Of a stretch of 64,000 nucleotides of DNA, positions 1 to 13,562 are shown in pieces. The notes below the pieces were generated by a model. The model was given only the letters and a program-made list of their open reading frames with translations, did not search any database and was not told where the DNA came from. Position 1 is the stretch's first letter, and each line of letters opens with the position of its first letter. The stretch covers positions 27,463,348-27,527,347 of the forward strand of contig JAAONU010000010.1 of NCBI GenBank assembly GCA_012932295.1. Direction: 5' to 3'. The stretch comes from Cyclina sinensis (Eukaryota > Mollusca > Bivalvia > Venerida > Veneridae). Both the position numbers and the translations under genes were made by a program.

Positions 1-860
1 TCAGTCAAAAGTAACCTGTCAACGCAGCCAATATCCGTAATATGAATGTTAATTACAACTCGGCAAAGTGTAAAAAAATATAAAGAATCAAAAGGGGGAA
101 ATGACAGATCAAACTAACCTTCTAAAATAAGAGCAAACAATCTGAGCTTATAATTCATTTTTCTTAAAACTTTACCATCTATAATAATTCTTAAGCACTG
201 AATATCACAATGAAGTTAAATGCTAACACATATCATTTTCCTAATGAAATGTATCTAACAATTAATGTATCATAATCCACTTTTTTCTTATCAAAAGTTA
301 AGGAAGAGAAGTGATGAATTTCAAAACATTTGTAATTTGTACAAAATATTCCATTCATTAGGTTTAAATCAGTTCCTTATCTTATCAACAAAGTAAGACA
401 CGAAGTTCATGCTCTTGTTAGATGACGTCATCGGAAACGTCTATTTATAGATATACTTTAATACGTTAAAGAACATCAAATTACCCCAAAGGGGATTCAC
501 TGATGTCATTTTTAAAGATTGCGTCATTGCATTCCTTGTTACTGTTTCCTTTCTTTATTTTAGTAAGTGACCTATAAACCCTTTAAACTTTTTATGGTCA
601 AGAAATGATTTAATTTCTATCTTCTATATCTTTTATTAAATAGAAAACAATGCATTACTGACTTGATATCGTGAGCAATGATAAGTTAACCTCTCTACCT
701 CTTTTGGACTGTCTAATATTTATTTACTGATGGAAATTCCAGGCGATGAGTCAGTGGCCAATTGAAAGGTTTCGACCTCATTGATGCAGAAACATTTTTG
801 CAGTGATGTCACGATAAGAAGCAACAATAAGAGAAACAAAGCGCATTATTTATTTTAAAG
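1..860. other. Non-coding stretch, nothing recognised
   Basis: AT-rich sequence just 3' of the antistasin-like stop codon. It presumably includes that gene's 3' UTR and downstream intergenic DNA. I see no coding reading, RNA gene or repeat structure. Confidence 0.4.
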
Positions 861-2907
861 TCAATTTTCGCAAGCACAGAGAGGGCAGCCTTGTGAATCA
901 GTTTTGTAGCCATTGTTACATATAACTGCACAGTCAAAGATTCCTGGACATGTAGTCACGTGATCCGTTACTATTGGAAAGGTGTTTGTAGTGGGTGGGA
1001 CAGACGAGAACTTTCCAGGGGGGTCTGTAGCGTCAACTGAAACAGAGTTAAGAGGTTACAAAATCAAAGAGAACCTTGAAAACATGTACTTACAGACTGG
1101 CACACACGTTAAAAGTATCTGGTGGCTATCATGTTTCGATTGTTACAATACATACACATTATAATTATTGAGACAACGTATCATCACTGTATGATAAAGA
1201 AAAAATGCAAACAAAATTTTAAAATAAATTCTGCAACATCCATGCTCATTTCAAATAAAGGGATAAAAAAATCACTCAGTAACAGTAAATGTAGTCATTA
1301 ACAGGATATCTGGCTTTTTACTGTTTCAGAATGGACATGTTGATACTTATTACTCAAACACACCATCACAATACCTGTACATATATTTTCCATAGTAACT
1401 ATTATTTAAATTACCTGGGGTATCGATCATTGCTCCAGACAAACATTCACATAATGGGCAGCTTTGGTCATCGGTCTTGTAACCATAGTCACACACTTTC
1501 GTACAATAAAACGTATCGAAGCATGAACGCATTCTCTTGGTTGTTGTACTTGGCGCATGCGTAATAATTATAGGCCTTGTGATTGGCTGGAAATTTGTTT
1601 GAATGTTTGTTACAGAAGGTTTCAGTGTGGTTGAAACCGTATGTCCGTTCAGTGTCTGTATGTAGGCCACCAGATCTGTTGAAACAGGTAAAGAAACATG
1701 ACAGACTTATCTTGCAGGTTTGTCTGTTAAATTAACAGTTTCTCACTTCAGAACGAAACAAATTATTGTGCAGCGGAGTTAACAAACATCTTGTTGCAAT
1801 GTTTTCTTTATTACCCCAATTTATTATCTTAGTAACATGTGTGATTTGTGACGCGCTGAAATCCACTTTAAATACCAATGTACTAATACAGATAAATCAT
1901 CACTTTTTTCAGTAAAATTTTTGAGTAATTATCACACATCATACTACTTAATCGCCCCGCCCCTCATATGAGTTATAAAAAAAAACAATTGAAGAAAAGC
2001 GTTATCTGCAAACCATTTCCGCACAGGCATTTAATGCAACCGTTGCTGTCTGCTATTCTTTCGCACCATGGCTGGGGCACGGGGCAAGTTGTTGGTGCAG
2101 GTAGGCAAGACTGACCCTGTTTCTGGGCACTTCCTGTCATTGGTGATTGGCCTCCTGTCAAGCCTGGGAACATTTGAGCCATCTGACCCATGGGATTCAT
2201 ACCCATTGGGCTCATACCACCGCTCACTGGGTTCATGCCACCCATAACGTTCATCCCTGTTTAAAACACTGGTAATTATATAACAAACAAATAACATGTA
2301 AGAGTACGAACACATTTGATTAAGTGTTTACTGATGACTACGATGTCGCAACGTTCATATGAAAATATTTCATTCAGTGTTTTTTATAGACATTCAATAA
2401 CCAAAAAATGTTCTGCAAATTCCTAAAATGATCGATCTGAAAATGCACGCCAGGTAGCAAAGACAAGTCTATAAGTGTTTAGGTTTAATATTTGATTTAT
2501 TGTTTCACTCCTTAAACAGTGCTTCGGAACATATGTAATTTCTATGCTGCTGTCATGGAAATATTTCTCTTCAGATGTTTTCTTAAGATGTCTAAATCAC
2601 AAATACGAGCAAATAACTCACATTTGACAACCTTCGTGAATTTAATTGACAATGTCGTGAAAATATACACCAATTGTATGCAACATAATGTCCTGCAGCG
2701 TATTTTGTACAAAAAAAAAAGACACTTTTGATTCTAAAACTATACCCCCAGTGTTACAATGACAGGCCACACATCCGTTTTCATCAACACTTCTGCCGCA
2801 CCACGGTGCACAGGAAATCATTCTTGAAGCACATCCGGTAGCGTTTGTGTTATTTCCGGTTCCGGTGCCACCGTTCATTAATGCAGAAAATGGATTTGGA
2901 AATTGTG
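861..2907 (-). CDS. Secreted antistasin-like cysteine-rich protein, 3' four exons (5' end not found)
   Basis: Four exons read on the minus strand: 2746-2907, 2014-2256, 1415-1675 and 861-1036 (stop TGA at 861-863). Each ends in one antistasin-like module of the form C..C..C....D..GC..C.C. Readable cores are CAPWCGRSVDENGCVACHC, CERIADSNGCIKCLC, CTKVCDYGYKTDDQSCPLCE and CAVICNNGYKTDSQGCPLCA. Every internal junction is phase 1 with canonical AG/GT borders (e.g. CCCCAG|GTAATT, TTTCAG|TTGACG), so the exons join in frame. Linkers are low complexity: the 2014-2256 exon opens with a Met/Gly/Pro-rich stretch, and the last two exons have Thr/Pro-rich lead-ins. Antistasin modules are extracellular serine-protease inhibitors in leeches, cnidarians and molluscs, so a secreted inhibitor is the likely role, though shell-matrix or immune use is also possible. 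No signal peptide or start exon was recognised upstream; the 51-bp satellite lies in the putative upstream intron. Confidence 0.8.
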
Positions 2908-3223
2908 CTGTAAGTATGTTGAACAAAAGATATCAAATTAATTAAATGTATTCTTTTTAATATTTTGGCAAAAAACGGAAGAAAACAGACATGTTTGATA
3001 ACAGTATTGCATTTTATTTTCACCTTACATGCGTCTAGTGAAAGAAACCTGCTTACAGACTAATTAACTAATTTTAATAAAAATGCAGCACTCTCTGTTT
3101 GGTTCAAATGCTTATATATAAAAATTAAGATACCAAAATTACAGTTCCACTTACAGTGACATAAATACATATTGCACTGGAGAAAGGACATACCATTTTA
3201 GTTTGAACGACAATCCGCGTCCT

Positions 3224-3937
3224 TATCACGGAAGTATATAAGTAGCTTAACATATAAAAGAGCGAACAGGTTGATATCACGGAAGTATATAAGTAGCTTA
3301 ACATATAAAAGAGCGAACAGGTTGATATCACGGAAGTATATAAGTAGCTTAACATATAAAATAGCGAACAGGTTGATATCACGGAAGTATATAAGTAGCA
3401 TAACATATAAAAGAGCGAACAGGTTGATATCACGGAAGTATATAAGGTGCTTTACATATAAAAGAGCGAACAGATTGATATCACGGAAGTATGTAAGTAG
3501 CTTAACATATAAAAGAGCGAACAGGTTGATATCACGGAAGTATGTAAGTAGCTTAACATATAAAAGAGCGAACAGGTTGATATCACGGAAGTATATAAGT
3601 AGCTTAACATATAAAAGAGCGAACAGGTTGATATCACGGAAGTATATAAGTAGCTTAACATATAAAAGAGCGAACAGGTTGATATTACGGAAGTATATAA
3701 GTAGCTTAACATATAAAAGAGCGAACATATTGATATCACGGAAGTATATAAGTAGCTTAACATATAAAAGAGCGAACAGGTTGATATCACGGAAGTATGT
3801 AAGTAGCTTAACATATAAAAGAGCGAACAGGTTTATATCACGGAAGTATGTAAGTAGCTTAACATATAAAAGAGCGAACAGGTTGATATCACGGAAGTAT
3901 ATAAGTAGCTTAGCATATAAAAGAGCGAACAGGTTGA
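3224..3937. repeat. 51-bp satellite array, 14 copies
   Basis: Fourteen head-to-tail copies of a 51-bp unit containing CGGAAGTATATAAGTAGC and AAAAGAGCGAACAGG. The copies differ by only a few substitutions (TATATAAG/TATGTAAG, AGATTG/AGGTTG). Because 51 is a multiple of three and the unit has few stops, long open frames appear on both strands. These are a by-product of the period and not genes. Confidence 0.97.
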
Positions 3938-5070
3938 AACGGTTAGGTCACATTTTACTTTCATCAGCATTACTTTATTTTTAACTAATTTTTTAATAAA
4001 GTGTAAAGAATCTTGGTGTAGTACAGTGTTTTCTCTTGGAAGCAATCTGAGGCTTAAAAAATCTTTCTATATTTTAGCTGAAAAATTAGCACCACCTAGT
4101 AACGCGTTCAATTCCTTGTTTTCAAAATTGTTGATAAAAAGTTAATACTTAACTGAAACAACTGGTAATCTTGAAGGTATCTAGTATTGATTGTCCGATA
4201 TATTTTACTAATATGTCTGCTATATTGACGTGATATGTTCTAGTAATAGAAACACAAAAAAGTACCAGTTACTGTTCCATATATCAGTAGACATAAAAGC
4301 ACACAACGTAAGGTCGCCATCTTTGTTCTTTATGGTGAACTTTGGACGGTTTTTATCATCGTTTGATAACTGACAATAAGGCCACCTTAATTGACACCTG
4401 CCCTTTTGTCTTTAGACTTCCGGTCGCCTGATTGCCTTCTTCATGAAACGATTACAGACTTAAATCATTTTAACGTTATCTTGGATTAATTCGTGTTAAC
4501 TTATGTCTTGAAAGATACGTTAAGGCGTCTTTCATTTTTTTCGCAGCGAGAAATGAAAAGGAAAACGAAAAGCGAAATCGCTAATGAGCGGTGTATTAAA
4601 GAAACCAACATTTGTTTTTGTCTTCTCAATTACTTAAATTTTAGTAACGTTATCTTTTGTAAGTACGACTTAGACATGTTTATTTGATTGTTCTTTGTCA
4701 AAAAGAATTCTTTGTCTACTGTACCGATGTGGTTTTTATTTTTTATTTTTTTTAAATTAGTTGATCAATATATACATTAATGCTCTTTTTTTCCTCTGCC
4801 TACTTTTTGAGTGTTTTTGGAAGGCTATGGTTTTGACTGTTTTATTTTTTTCTGACAAGCGTTTTTCACTTATGTTTTTCAAAATATCAATATTTAATCG
4901 TGACTTTTATTTCTTTTATGGAAACTATATATTTGAGGCAAATAACCCAGAGACCGCGGGGTCTTGATAGAGGTATACTAGATGATGTCCTTTTAGATGG
5001 CAATCAGAATGATGCAGGAATTCATTGTTCTTGTGTAATATTGAAATATTATAATATAAAATATAATATA
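3938..5070. other. Intergenic or intronic, nothing recognised
   Basis: AT-rich DNA between the 51-bp satellite and the first foldback. Short open frames around 4493-4687 and 4761-4967 lack splice or family signals, and I do not support them as genes. Confidence 0.35.
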
Positions 5071-5073
5071 TAG

Positions 5074-5215
5074 AGAATAATAGGTTAGTATCTTAATATA
5101 AGAAAGTTTATCTGGCAAGGCGTAGGATTTTTTCGGATGAGCCGCAGGCGAACCCGATAAATTCCGCAGCCGAGCCAGATAAACTTTCTCAATTAAGACA
5201 CTAACCTATTATTCT
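5074..5215. repeat. Foldback palindrome 1
   Basis: Left arm 5074-5115 and right arm 5175-5215 are near-perfect reverse complements (outer words AGAATAATAGGTTAGT / ACTAACCTATTATTCT and AAAGTTTATCTGG / CCAGATAAACTTT). Imperfect pairing continues inward to a centre reading ATGAGCCGCAGGCGAAC. The central word is a small GCC..GGC palindrome flanked by GAG/GCG, the same style of centre found in three other foldbacks in this window. Confidence 0.9.
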
Positions 5216-5694
5216 ATTTATCCTGTCACATCTGGCATTTGGAAATAATTTACTTATTAATATATTGAATTTACTTAAGATTTTGAAAATCTATCTTTAA
5301 AGTGTTTCAATTTAGGCTAATGCCAAGGTTATCCGGCAAGTGGTACATTTGCACACAAAAAATAGTTCCAAAGTTTCAGTAACTTTATTTCCTTAAATGG
5401 TCACTATATTGTAAGATTTACATTTTGAAATATTCAATTTTTTATTCAAATAGTCTCTGTTTGTAATAGCATCAATTTTATCACTTCCTTCTGATTAAAG
5501 TAGTCCATGACATATCATCCGCCGTATATCAACGTCACGTGACCAACTGCCGTATATAAAGAAAAATATCCGGCACCTTGTTATCAGTTCGAAAGTGTTA
5601 TTAGTGACAGGATAAATTATAATATTGATCATCCAAGGATCATTGCTATGAAGTGTTATTGCAATTGACCTTATGCTTTAGAGAAGATTTTATT

Positions 5695-6270
5695 TTTTCC
5701 TATAAGATCTACGCAAAATGAAGTGACAGCTAAGGTAGGGCCAGTTTTGATCCTGGAGCTATGGCATATATGATACTTGTAGAGGTCTACTAAAAAATGC
5801 TTTAAATAAAAATTCTTGGCTCTTTGCCTAAAAACCTACTTTTTTCCTTTCAGATGCCATGGCGACCACAGATCTGAATGAAATTTAATATTTCGTACAA
5901 TTTAGAAAGAGGACTATCAAATGACCATATATTTTGAAATCGTTTCCTATAACAGTTTATGCAAAATGAAGTGACCCCCTATGGCAGGGCTAATTCTGAC
6001 CACCCGCCTGGTACAATTTTGGCATAGATCGACTAGATGATTTTACATATCAGAACCTTAGCTTTAGGCCTTTCGGTTTCAGACAAAAATACCTTTAATA
6101 TTTTTTTCTATTCAGCTTTCATGGCAACACGAATTATGCATGGGATTCCATTTATCATATAATTTTAAATGGATACCATCCAAGATCATTTATGTGAAGG
6201 TTTCTTTTGTATTAAGCCAAGTGGTATAGGAGGAGATTCTTTTGAAAGTACCTGTGGGCGATGAACGAAA
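5695..6270 (+). repeat. Diverged copy of the tandem-repeat-cored element
   Basis: Two decayed units resemble the core unit of the long elements elsewhere in the window: GTAGAGGTCTACTA followed by a GCTTT..CTTGGCTC stretch, then TCGACTAGATGATTTTACAT, TTTCGGTTTCAGACAA and a TAGGAGGAGATTCTTTTGAA tail. Both ends are lost. Identified by eye only. Confidence 0.5.
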
Positions 6271-7938
6271 GCGAATACTTTCTCTATTTAATTAGCATAC
6301 ATTTTCAAAATACGCCTTCAAAAGTTTGATAGGGATTGGTTTCAAGTTGTTAAAATTTAGGAAAATACTAGTTGATAGACATTGTCAACAGCTCATTGTG
6401 CAAGATATCCCTGTAAGGAATTGGGTTTTAACATAATACGAAATACTCTTTTCACAAACGTGTTTTATTGATTACAAAAGATATGTAAAAAGGAGTTCAA
6501 ATTTAAATATTCATGCGATAACATATCAATATCCTTTCTCAATGATATGGTAAGGCCTTTATATAAAATGACTTACAAAAGTTTTGCATTTGACAATCAA
6601 TATAAAAGTAAAGATAATATATTTCAAACTGTCAAACATATACAATATTTGCCAGTTTCAAAAGACCTAAAATACATGTATCAAAAACTTGCTACTAGTG
6701 CAAATCTCACAAAATCTCGTGGCATGTAGATAATATTTCACAAAATCTCGCTTTCATTATATATCAAATATCTTCAAAACTACTCCAATCTTATGATAAC
6801 AAATGCTATCATGCATTAATTTCTACAAAAGGATACCTCAAAATCAAATTTGACGATAAATGCAAAACAAAAGTTTATTACAAAGAAACAGCCCATATCT
6901 TCCAATGAATGTGTGAAATCCGTCAGTATATCCTCATACTGCCTAACATATAATCAGAATTTCTACAGTGCATTCAATATTTTCACAGTAAAACATTTTG
7001 TTCGTATTTTATGTATAAATGATCATTCTAAAATATAATACTGATCATCACCTGTTCTTAAGCATTACGGACAAATGTTAACTTGTCGTGTGCTTAAACA
7101 GTGTTATTCATTGGCTCATAATGACATTTTAATCTGTTTTATGTTAAATCTTTTCAGTTTAAATCAGTTTATGAAAAACCTATTTCACAGACACTTGTGC
7201 AGAAAAAATGTTTGTTTCATGGAAACTACAGCACATTCTATGTAGTATAAATATCAACAAAGATATTAAGGCATCCATGCTCTTCCGTATCTGAAAACTC
7301 ATTTTGACAATCTTGTAATTATGTAACAGGAACACAAAGTCTGTGCCTGGATGTCCAATACCAGCAGATACATTTACTTTAAACAAAATATTCTTTGAAC
7401 ATATCATCTTTATACAAATTATATAACTGAAAATGATTTGCAAATTGTCAACATTGCGTGAAAATCATAGAATAATTTCATTCTCCTCTCAGTAATACAA
7501 AAGTGTCCTGCTATCTTATTTCAGTCAATGTGAGGTAACCTTTAAATACAAACTGATCCAAATAAGGTAAAACTGATGTGAATATTATGGTAAACTGTAC
7601 ATATATACATATCAATGAGTCAATGACAATATACATATATGAAGTAAAACAACAGCAGTGGGGCTATAAATACCTTCACACAGATATTCAATACAATGAC
7701 TTTAATATGAAATATCATAATTACAAAAAAATACAATGGATTTTCAAACAATGGATTTTTCAGAAATGAAGATTGTAGATACAATAGTTAGCAATAACTG
7801 AGCAATGTTATAATAAGTGTTAACTGCTCTTACTACAAAAATATGATTTCTGAGGTATATGTGTTGCAACTAACATTTTAAACATCACAAAATGGAAAAA
7901 CAATAACATCGTACGGTATTTCTTTGGTACATATATGC
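6271..7938. other. Intergenic, nothing recognised
   Basis: AT-rich DNA with scattered short open frames of low coding character. I found no splice-bounded exon, RNA gene or repeat boundary up to the target duplication of the hAT-like element. Confidence 0.35.
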
Positions 7939-7946
7939 TTTAACAA

Positions 7947-9173
7947 GGGCAGGTGTAAAACCCGGAAAAGTCCCAGAAAACAAGATCGATTTTCCGGAAA
8001 TCATTTCTGACGTTCTGATTAAAAAAGTAACAAAGATAAATGACTGAAAATACTATATATGCTTTATTTACACTTCAATAACAAACATTTGTAAAAAAAA
8101 TTCTAGATTTATTGACGTAAAGTAAGTTTAATTTGACAAAGAAATATCCCGGTTCTACGGAAAACCAAGGGAAAAAAACTTGATTTTCCGGAAATAATGT
8201 TAGATGCTCTAAGTAAAAATTTAGTAAATATAGATTAAAGAAAATACTATATATGTTTAAACTGCCTTTCAATATCAATCATTTGTGAAATTAAGCTTGA
8301 TTTAATGACGTTAAGTAAGTTTAATTTGATAAAGAAATAGTCCGATTCTAAAGAAAAACCGGGAAGAAATTATTAGTTTAAATTACCTTTCTATAAACTA
8401 ATAAATTTTATAACTTAAATTTTACGTAAGCAAATATATAGAGGATATTCAAGTTTTTTCTATAAATACGGGATTTATTTTCATCGAGTGGTATGAAAAT
8501 AAATATTTCACGAGTGGCCATAGCCAAGAGTGAAATATGATAATTTTCATACCACGAGATGAAAATAAATCCCATATTTATAGAAAAAACTTGAATTTTC
8601 TGTTTATTATATACTTTTCTCTTTTTTGACCTTAAGATTTGAAAGAATTCCCCTTTAATTTAGTGTATTGGCTGAATTTAGAAAAAAGTAGTCCGGCAAG
8701 ACACCAGTGAAAATACGGAAAATATGTTTCACTGCAGTGAAAAATAAATTTTTACAGTGAAAATACGGAAAATGAAAATACGCAATTTATTTCATCAATA
8801 TTTCTCAATATTTCATTTATAAGTATATAATAAAATTATTTACATATATGTAAAAGCTGAGAGTCTCTAGTTAATATTAATACAATTTTTATTACTTCAG
8901 CTTACGCATTTAGGAATTTATGGTCCTTTCCATGATTTCCGGGTTTTCTTGTACTTACGGCAACGGTAATGCTTTTTTCAGGAGCTTTATAACTTAAATT
9001 TCCTGTAAGCAAATATAATTATTTACATATATGTAAAAGCTGAGAGTCTCTAGTTTATATAGATACCAAATTTATGACTCTAGCACACGTATTGAGGCAC
9101 TTAGAGCCTTTTCTATGATTTCCGGAAAATCTCCATATTTTTTCCGGGTTTTTCCGGGTTTTACACTTCGCCC
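7947..9173. mobile_element. Non-autonomous hAT-like element, 1227 bp
   Basis: The left end reads GGGCAGGTGTAAAACCCGGAAAA in pieces (GGGCAG then GTGTAAAACCCGGAAAA). The right end, reverse-complemented, reads GGGCGAA then GTGTAAAACCCGGAAAA. Perfect 8-bp direct repeats TTTAACAA flank it at 7939-7946 and 9174-9181. Terminal inverted repeats with an 8-bp duplication are the usual signature of hAT-type transposition, although P and some other groups also make 8-bp duplications. There is no transposase. The interior has two diverged copies of a CTTTATAACTTAAATTT..GTAAGCAAATATA motif, repeated CCGGAAAAT words, and the palindrome at 8447-8596. Confidence 0.8.
8447..8596. repeat. Foldback palindrome 2, ~74-bp arms
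   Basis: Arms 8447-8520 and 8521-8596 are nearly perfect reverse complements (ATTCAAGTTTTTTCTATAAA at the left edge, its complement at the right edge; GGGATTTATTTTCAT and ATGAAAATAAATCCC further in). The centre is CACGAGTGGCCATAGCCAAG, a GGC-CATA-GCC hairpin tip flanked by CGAGT/AGAGT. It lies inside the hAT-like element. Confidence 0.92.
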
Positions 9174-9181
9174 TTTAACAA

Positions 9182-11083
9182 AAGATTTTTCACTATTTCA
9201 TCTGTGTTAATTTCGTAAAACTGATACCTTGTCCTCTTAGCAACTGGTTAAAGCTATCACATGTTACAACATTGCTTAACACATCAGATATCATACAACT
9301 GTTTCGCAGTAAAACAGAAGGTAAATCTCACAATCTACTAAATCGTGTATACAGAAAAAACACAGTCGATGCGTAAGTTGTTGACATCACAGGAAAACGT
9401 GCATTCGGACATTTATTATAGTATTGACATACAGGTAGTGAATTGAAAATCAGCAAAAAAATGCAAGATTTCTTATCCTCTTCTAATGCAACTTACAAAT
9501 AAATTATTTTAAGTCGAAATTTGTCTTGCATAAAAAAATAAATCTTATTTTGTATTAAATTTCTTAAATACTATAACTATGGCAACAGGTTATGGAAAGT
9601 TCTTTTCCTTATATAAAGTATGTTTCCAGATAAAACGCAATGTTGACTTATAGCAAACATAGTTGTATATGATTTGATACATTGAAAATGTATAGATTTG
9701 TTTTAATGACATATCTGAATTCAAAGATAACAAATACTTTCTTAGCCAATAACCTTAGAGGCAACATATCAACAACTTAAGGCTTGTCACATAATGTTAA
9801 GAAACACCAGTTTTGAAACATTTATGTTCCTTTTAAACATGATATTATAATAAATCTCTTCTATGTAGGAATCTAAAATTTTCAAACATTAATCTAGAGG
9901 TATCATTTGTTTGTTACAAGTAATAATAAAATTTAGTATGCCCAAATGCCTGTTTCCCGGTGACCTATGACATATACATGTGTCTTGTATAACATAAGAA
10001 AAATACAGTTAATATATATTATTTACTATTACAACCAATTTTCAAAATGACATACATATTTACATAAATATACTTTGTTCACAGCTAACATCAGTTTTAA
10101 ATGTTGTGCTTTTCATCACCTCTTTATTAGACTAGCTTCAATAATTTACAACTTTGCATTCAAGTCTTCAATTTCTGGTTCCTACAACTCCACGTTCAAG
10201 TCTTTGATGACTAGTTTCATTATCCCAGTAAAATTGTTCACCACTTCACAGGTTCAAAATTCTTCATTACTTCAAAATTTACTAATTTAGAAGTTTGTAT
10301 CATTTACTCTTTCACCTTTCTATTCATACAATTATGACATTTACTCATACATGCCATATGTTTTAAGGATATCTCGTGTAATTTTTGTAATTCAAACAAT
10401 AAGAAACTTTGGTTCCAGCCAGGGAGGTACGCAGAAACATTCATGATTAAGAACAGTAAGAATTAAGGAATGAAACATTTTGTTTTCTACACTTACACTT
10501 TATTCTGATAGACATTTTCTGGATAGATAAGACAGCGTTCATTATAATGTACTCTAAAATTTGACTGATGTAAGTATGCAAATCTAGAAATACCATTACT
10601 CAGTTTCCTAAATACACCATCTCTCTAAATAAATGTCTTAAGTCAAGATACTTTATTTCTTGTACAGTGATTCAAAAATCAGATTTCTTCAAAATAATTG
10701 GCAAATACGGGTCTTGAGCATATGTAACAAATCGAATATAATCATAATTTTCAAACTGAACTTACATTCGTCATATGCCAAATATAACTGTTAAACCTAA
10801 TTAATGTCATCTACTTTTCATTGGAGTGACACTGCTAACAACAACACTGTTAATTTGAACTGATGACACTTTATGTAGATTCTACTTCAAATGCATGCAC
10901 TTGACAGTTACACGTGCCTATTGATTTGTGACATCCTGAACAGTTTATAAATTGTGTGACATTGTGTGACATTTAGTGACCTCCTAACAAAGGATTTTCA
11001 GTTCTGTATTGGATGATGATTTTGGTGCCGTCTCTTTCATCAAAGAACAATATGCAGACAGGAAACAGTCTAAAAACAAATTC
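9182..11083. other. Intergenic / 3' flank of the dynein relic, nothing recognised
   Basis: AT-rich, no supported coding exon. The last few hundred bases lie downstream of the terminal dynein-relic exon (minus strand) and could be its old 3' UTR. Confidence 0.35.
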
Positions 11084-13562
11084 TTACTCCTCTTGCAATA
11101 CAGTTGTCCAGGGGGAAGGCCCGTTGATATACAGGCAGTACTTAAGTGGTAGATTGTCCTGAAAAAAAGTAAGTAAGATATTCTTAGAAAATGTATTTTA
11201 ACGGAATAAAACTTTAAAAAAAAAGTTAAAATCTGCATTTGTTTAAAACAATGAGATTTCAGCATTCAAGCTGAACTCTGTCAGCACTATGGTTTAGAGG
11301 TCACAGGGGAGAGAACTACTGAAACTTCAAATTACAGTTTAACTTGCTCTTAATGACACTCGATTATAACGACATTCGCAGCATACCGACATATATGTCC
11401 AGTTCCGATTTATTCATATTCAGTATTCATAACTTGCCATATCCGACAACCTCTCATAACAAACATTACCAACCAGTCCCAATGAGTGTCGGTACAGACA
11501 AGTTTTACTGTATGATTCTGTCTTTAACATGGAAACCTATCTGTGGGTTTCGCAAGAAGTAAAGTCACATTTTCAGCATAGTCATTTGATATAGATGTAA
11601 TGTTACACACGGATTATGGACACATGACGATTTTTAGGTTGTGAATTCAATTTTTTTTATGAATCATATTTTTCTTGTTCAAAAGTAACTGAGATTCATA
11701 CATAATATCTCAGATTTGTCATTTAACTATAAACATGCTTTTCATTCACAATAAATAAAGTAAAATTACGCACTTCTCCTAATCAAGAACAATAGCAAAT
11801 AGGTATTACCTGAGACAGAAAGGGCAACAGCTCTTGCAGAGGTTTAATACAGCATTTCCATGTTATCTGTGGGTTCTGGTACAATATGCCAGGTTCATTG
11901 TGGACCGCTGGTGGCTTAGCAATCATCAGTATGATAATCCTGTCCATAGTTTCCAGGCACCGTTTAAGTTTGGTAAAATTGAGTTAAACAACCTGTAACA
12001 GTCAAAGTCATATCAAGCGATCAATTTACCTAACAACCATTCCTGTGAAGAACCAGTAATAGACTCCTATTATCCATAAGAAACTGCCAACTTTGGTAAT
12101 GTTCCATTGCGGAGCTCAAACCCAGGGCCATAAATCATGAGAAGCAACTGTAAGTAAACCATGGACAAACCCACCATCCTCTGGATCAATAACTGGAGTA
12201 TGAACTTAATGAGCTGATTGGCATTTTAAGATAAAATAAAAGCAAGACAATGATTAACAAGATTTACAAAAGGAAAACAAAATGTAACAATTATTTTAAC
12301 AAGATGTTCAAATATTAAAAGATTACAGAACAGGCTTTACATTAAAAATGAAAATTATAATATGCTACAGTACATAATTAAACTCAACACCAGACAGCAA
12401 AGTAACTCTGCAAACTTCAAACTTGAATTTGGCCATCTGTCTGTAGACTTCCTTCTGGAATTTATAGGCGGAATGTATCTTGTAGTGTAATGCAAGATGC
12501 AAGTCAGATGTCCTTAAAAAAGAGATTTTGTTTATGAAAAAGTTCGAATGATATATCGACTAACATATTACGGTGTTGAGTTCAGATGCGTAGTAATTTA
12601 TTTGCGAAGGCCCAAGGCCGTGCCTTTCATTTTCAAAATTTACTGTTAATATAGAGAAAAAGAATAAAAGAAGCACTGTATACATTCTGCAGTATTAAAG
12701 TGTAACTCTGAATTCTTATAACTGTAAACAGTTACATTAAGCTGAAATCTTGGTATGATTGGATTAAAATGCCGAAATAAAACAATGGACTGTATAACAA
12801 GCATCAAATCTTACCAGATACGTGAGTCTGAAGTGACATTAGATCCCTTTCTGGGTACGTAGAGCTGTCAGAGAATCGAGCTGTCCCTTCTCATTTGGCT
12901 CAACCATACCCTGGCATGCTAACTCTATATCCAGTATACACCGGATCCTTTCTGTCAGTTTACCTCATCATTACATTTTCCAGTTCTACAGTTCAACAGT
13001 CCGGACTGTATGTCAACACTAGGGTTTTTTTTTATCAGATTCTGGGTTGCTAACATCTGTAAAGTAGTGCACAATTTGATAAAAATAAGCACTGCCTTTT
13101 AAATACAAATAATATATATAATATTGCAGAGGTGTGGTCCTAATTTTACAGTAACATGTTACAAGTTCCGTGAACGTTTACAATCTTAGTCCTAACATCA
13201 AAGAATCTATAATCGTTGTTCAAAGCCTCCATCTCTAGCCAATCATGAACATGTCACCGCAGAACTAAGGAGGGATCTCAGCACTACAAAACAAGAATGC
13301 AGTTTTCTATATACATGAACATTAATAAATAAATCAGAAACCAATATCAGTACAAGAGGGCCATGATGGCCCTACATCGCTCACCTGAATACATATGATC
13401 CCCGCTCCAGGAAAACCGGTCTTAATGACATCGCGTATGACGTATGGGAAAACCCAAAATCTGACGTCCCAAACAAAATCATTATCAAGGCCATACGAGT
13501 TTCGGATAAACAAATGTTTTAAATAGTTTTCTTGTTTTACTTGTTAATTTTATTTGAAGAGG

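Noticed and set aside
3125..4045. Open frames of 70-237 codons on both strands across the 51-bp array
   Set aside because: They are translations of a satellite whose period is a multiple of three; no start, splice or family support.
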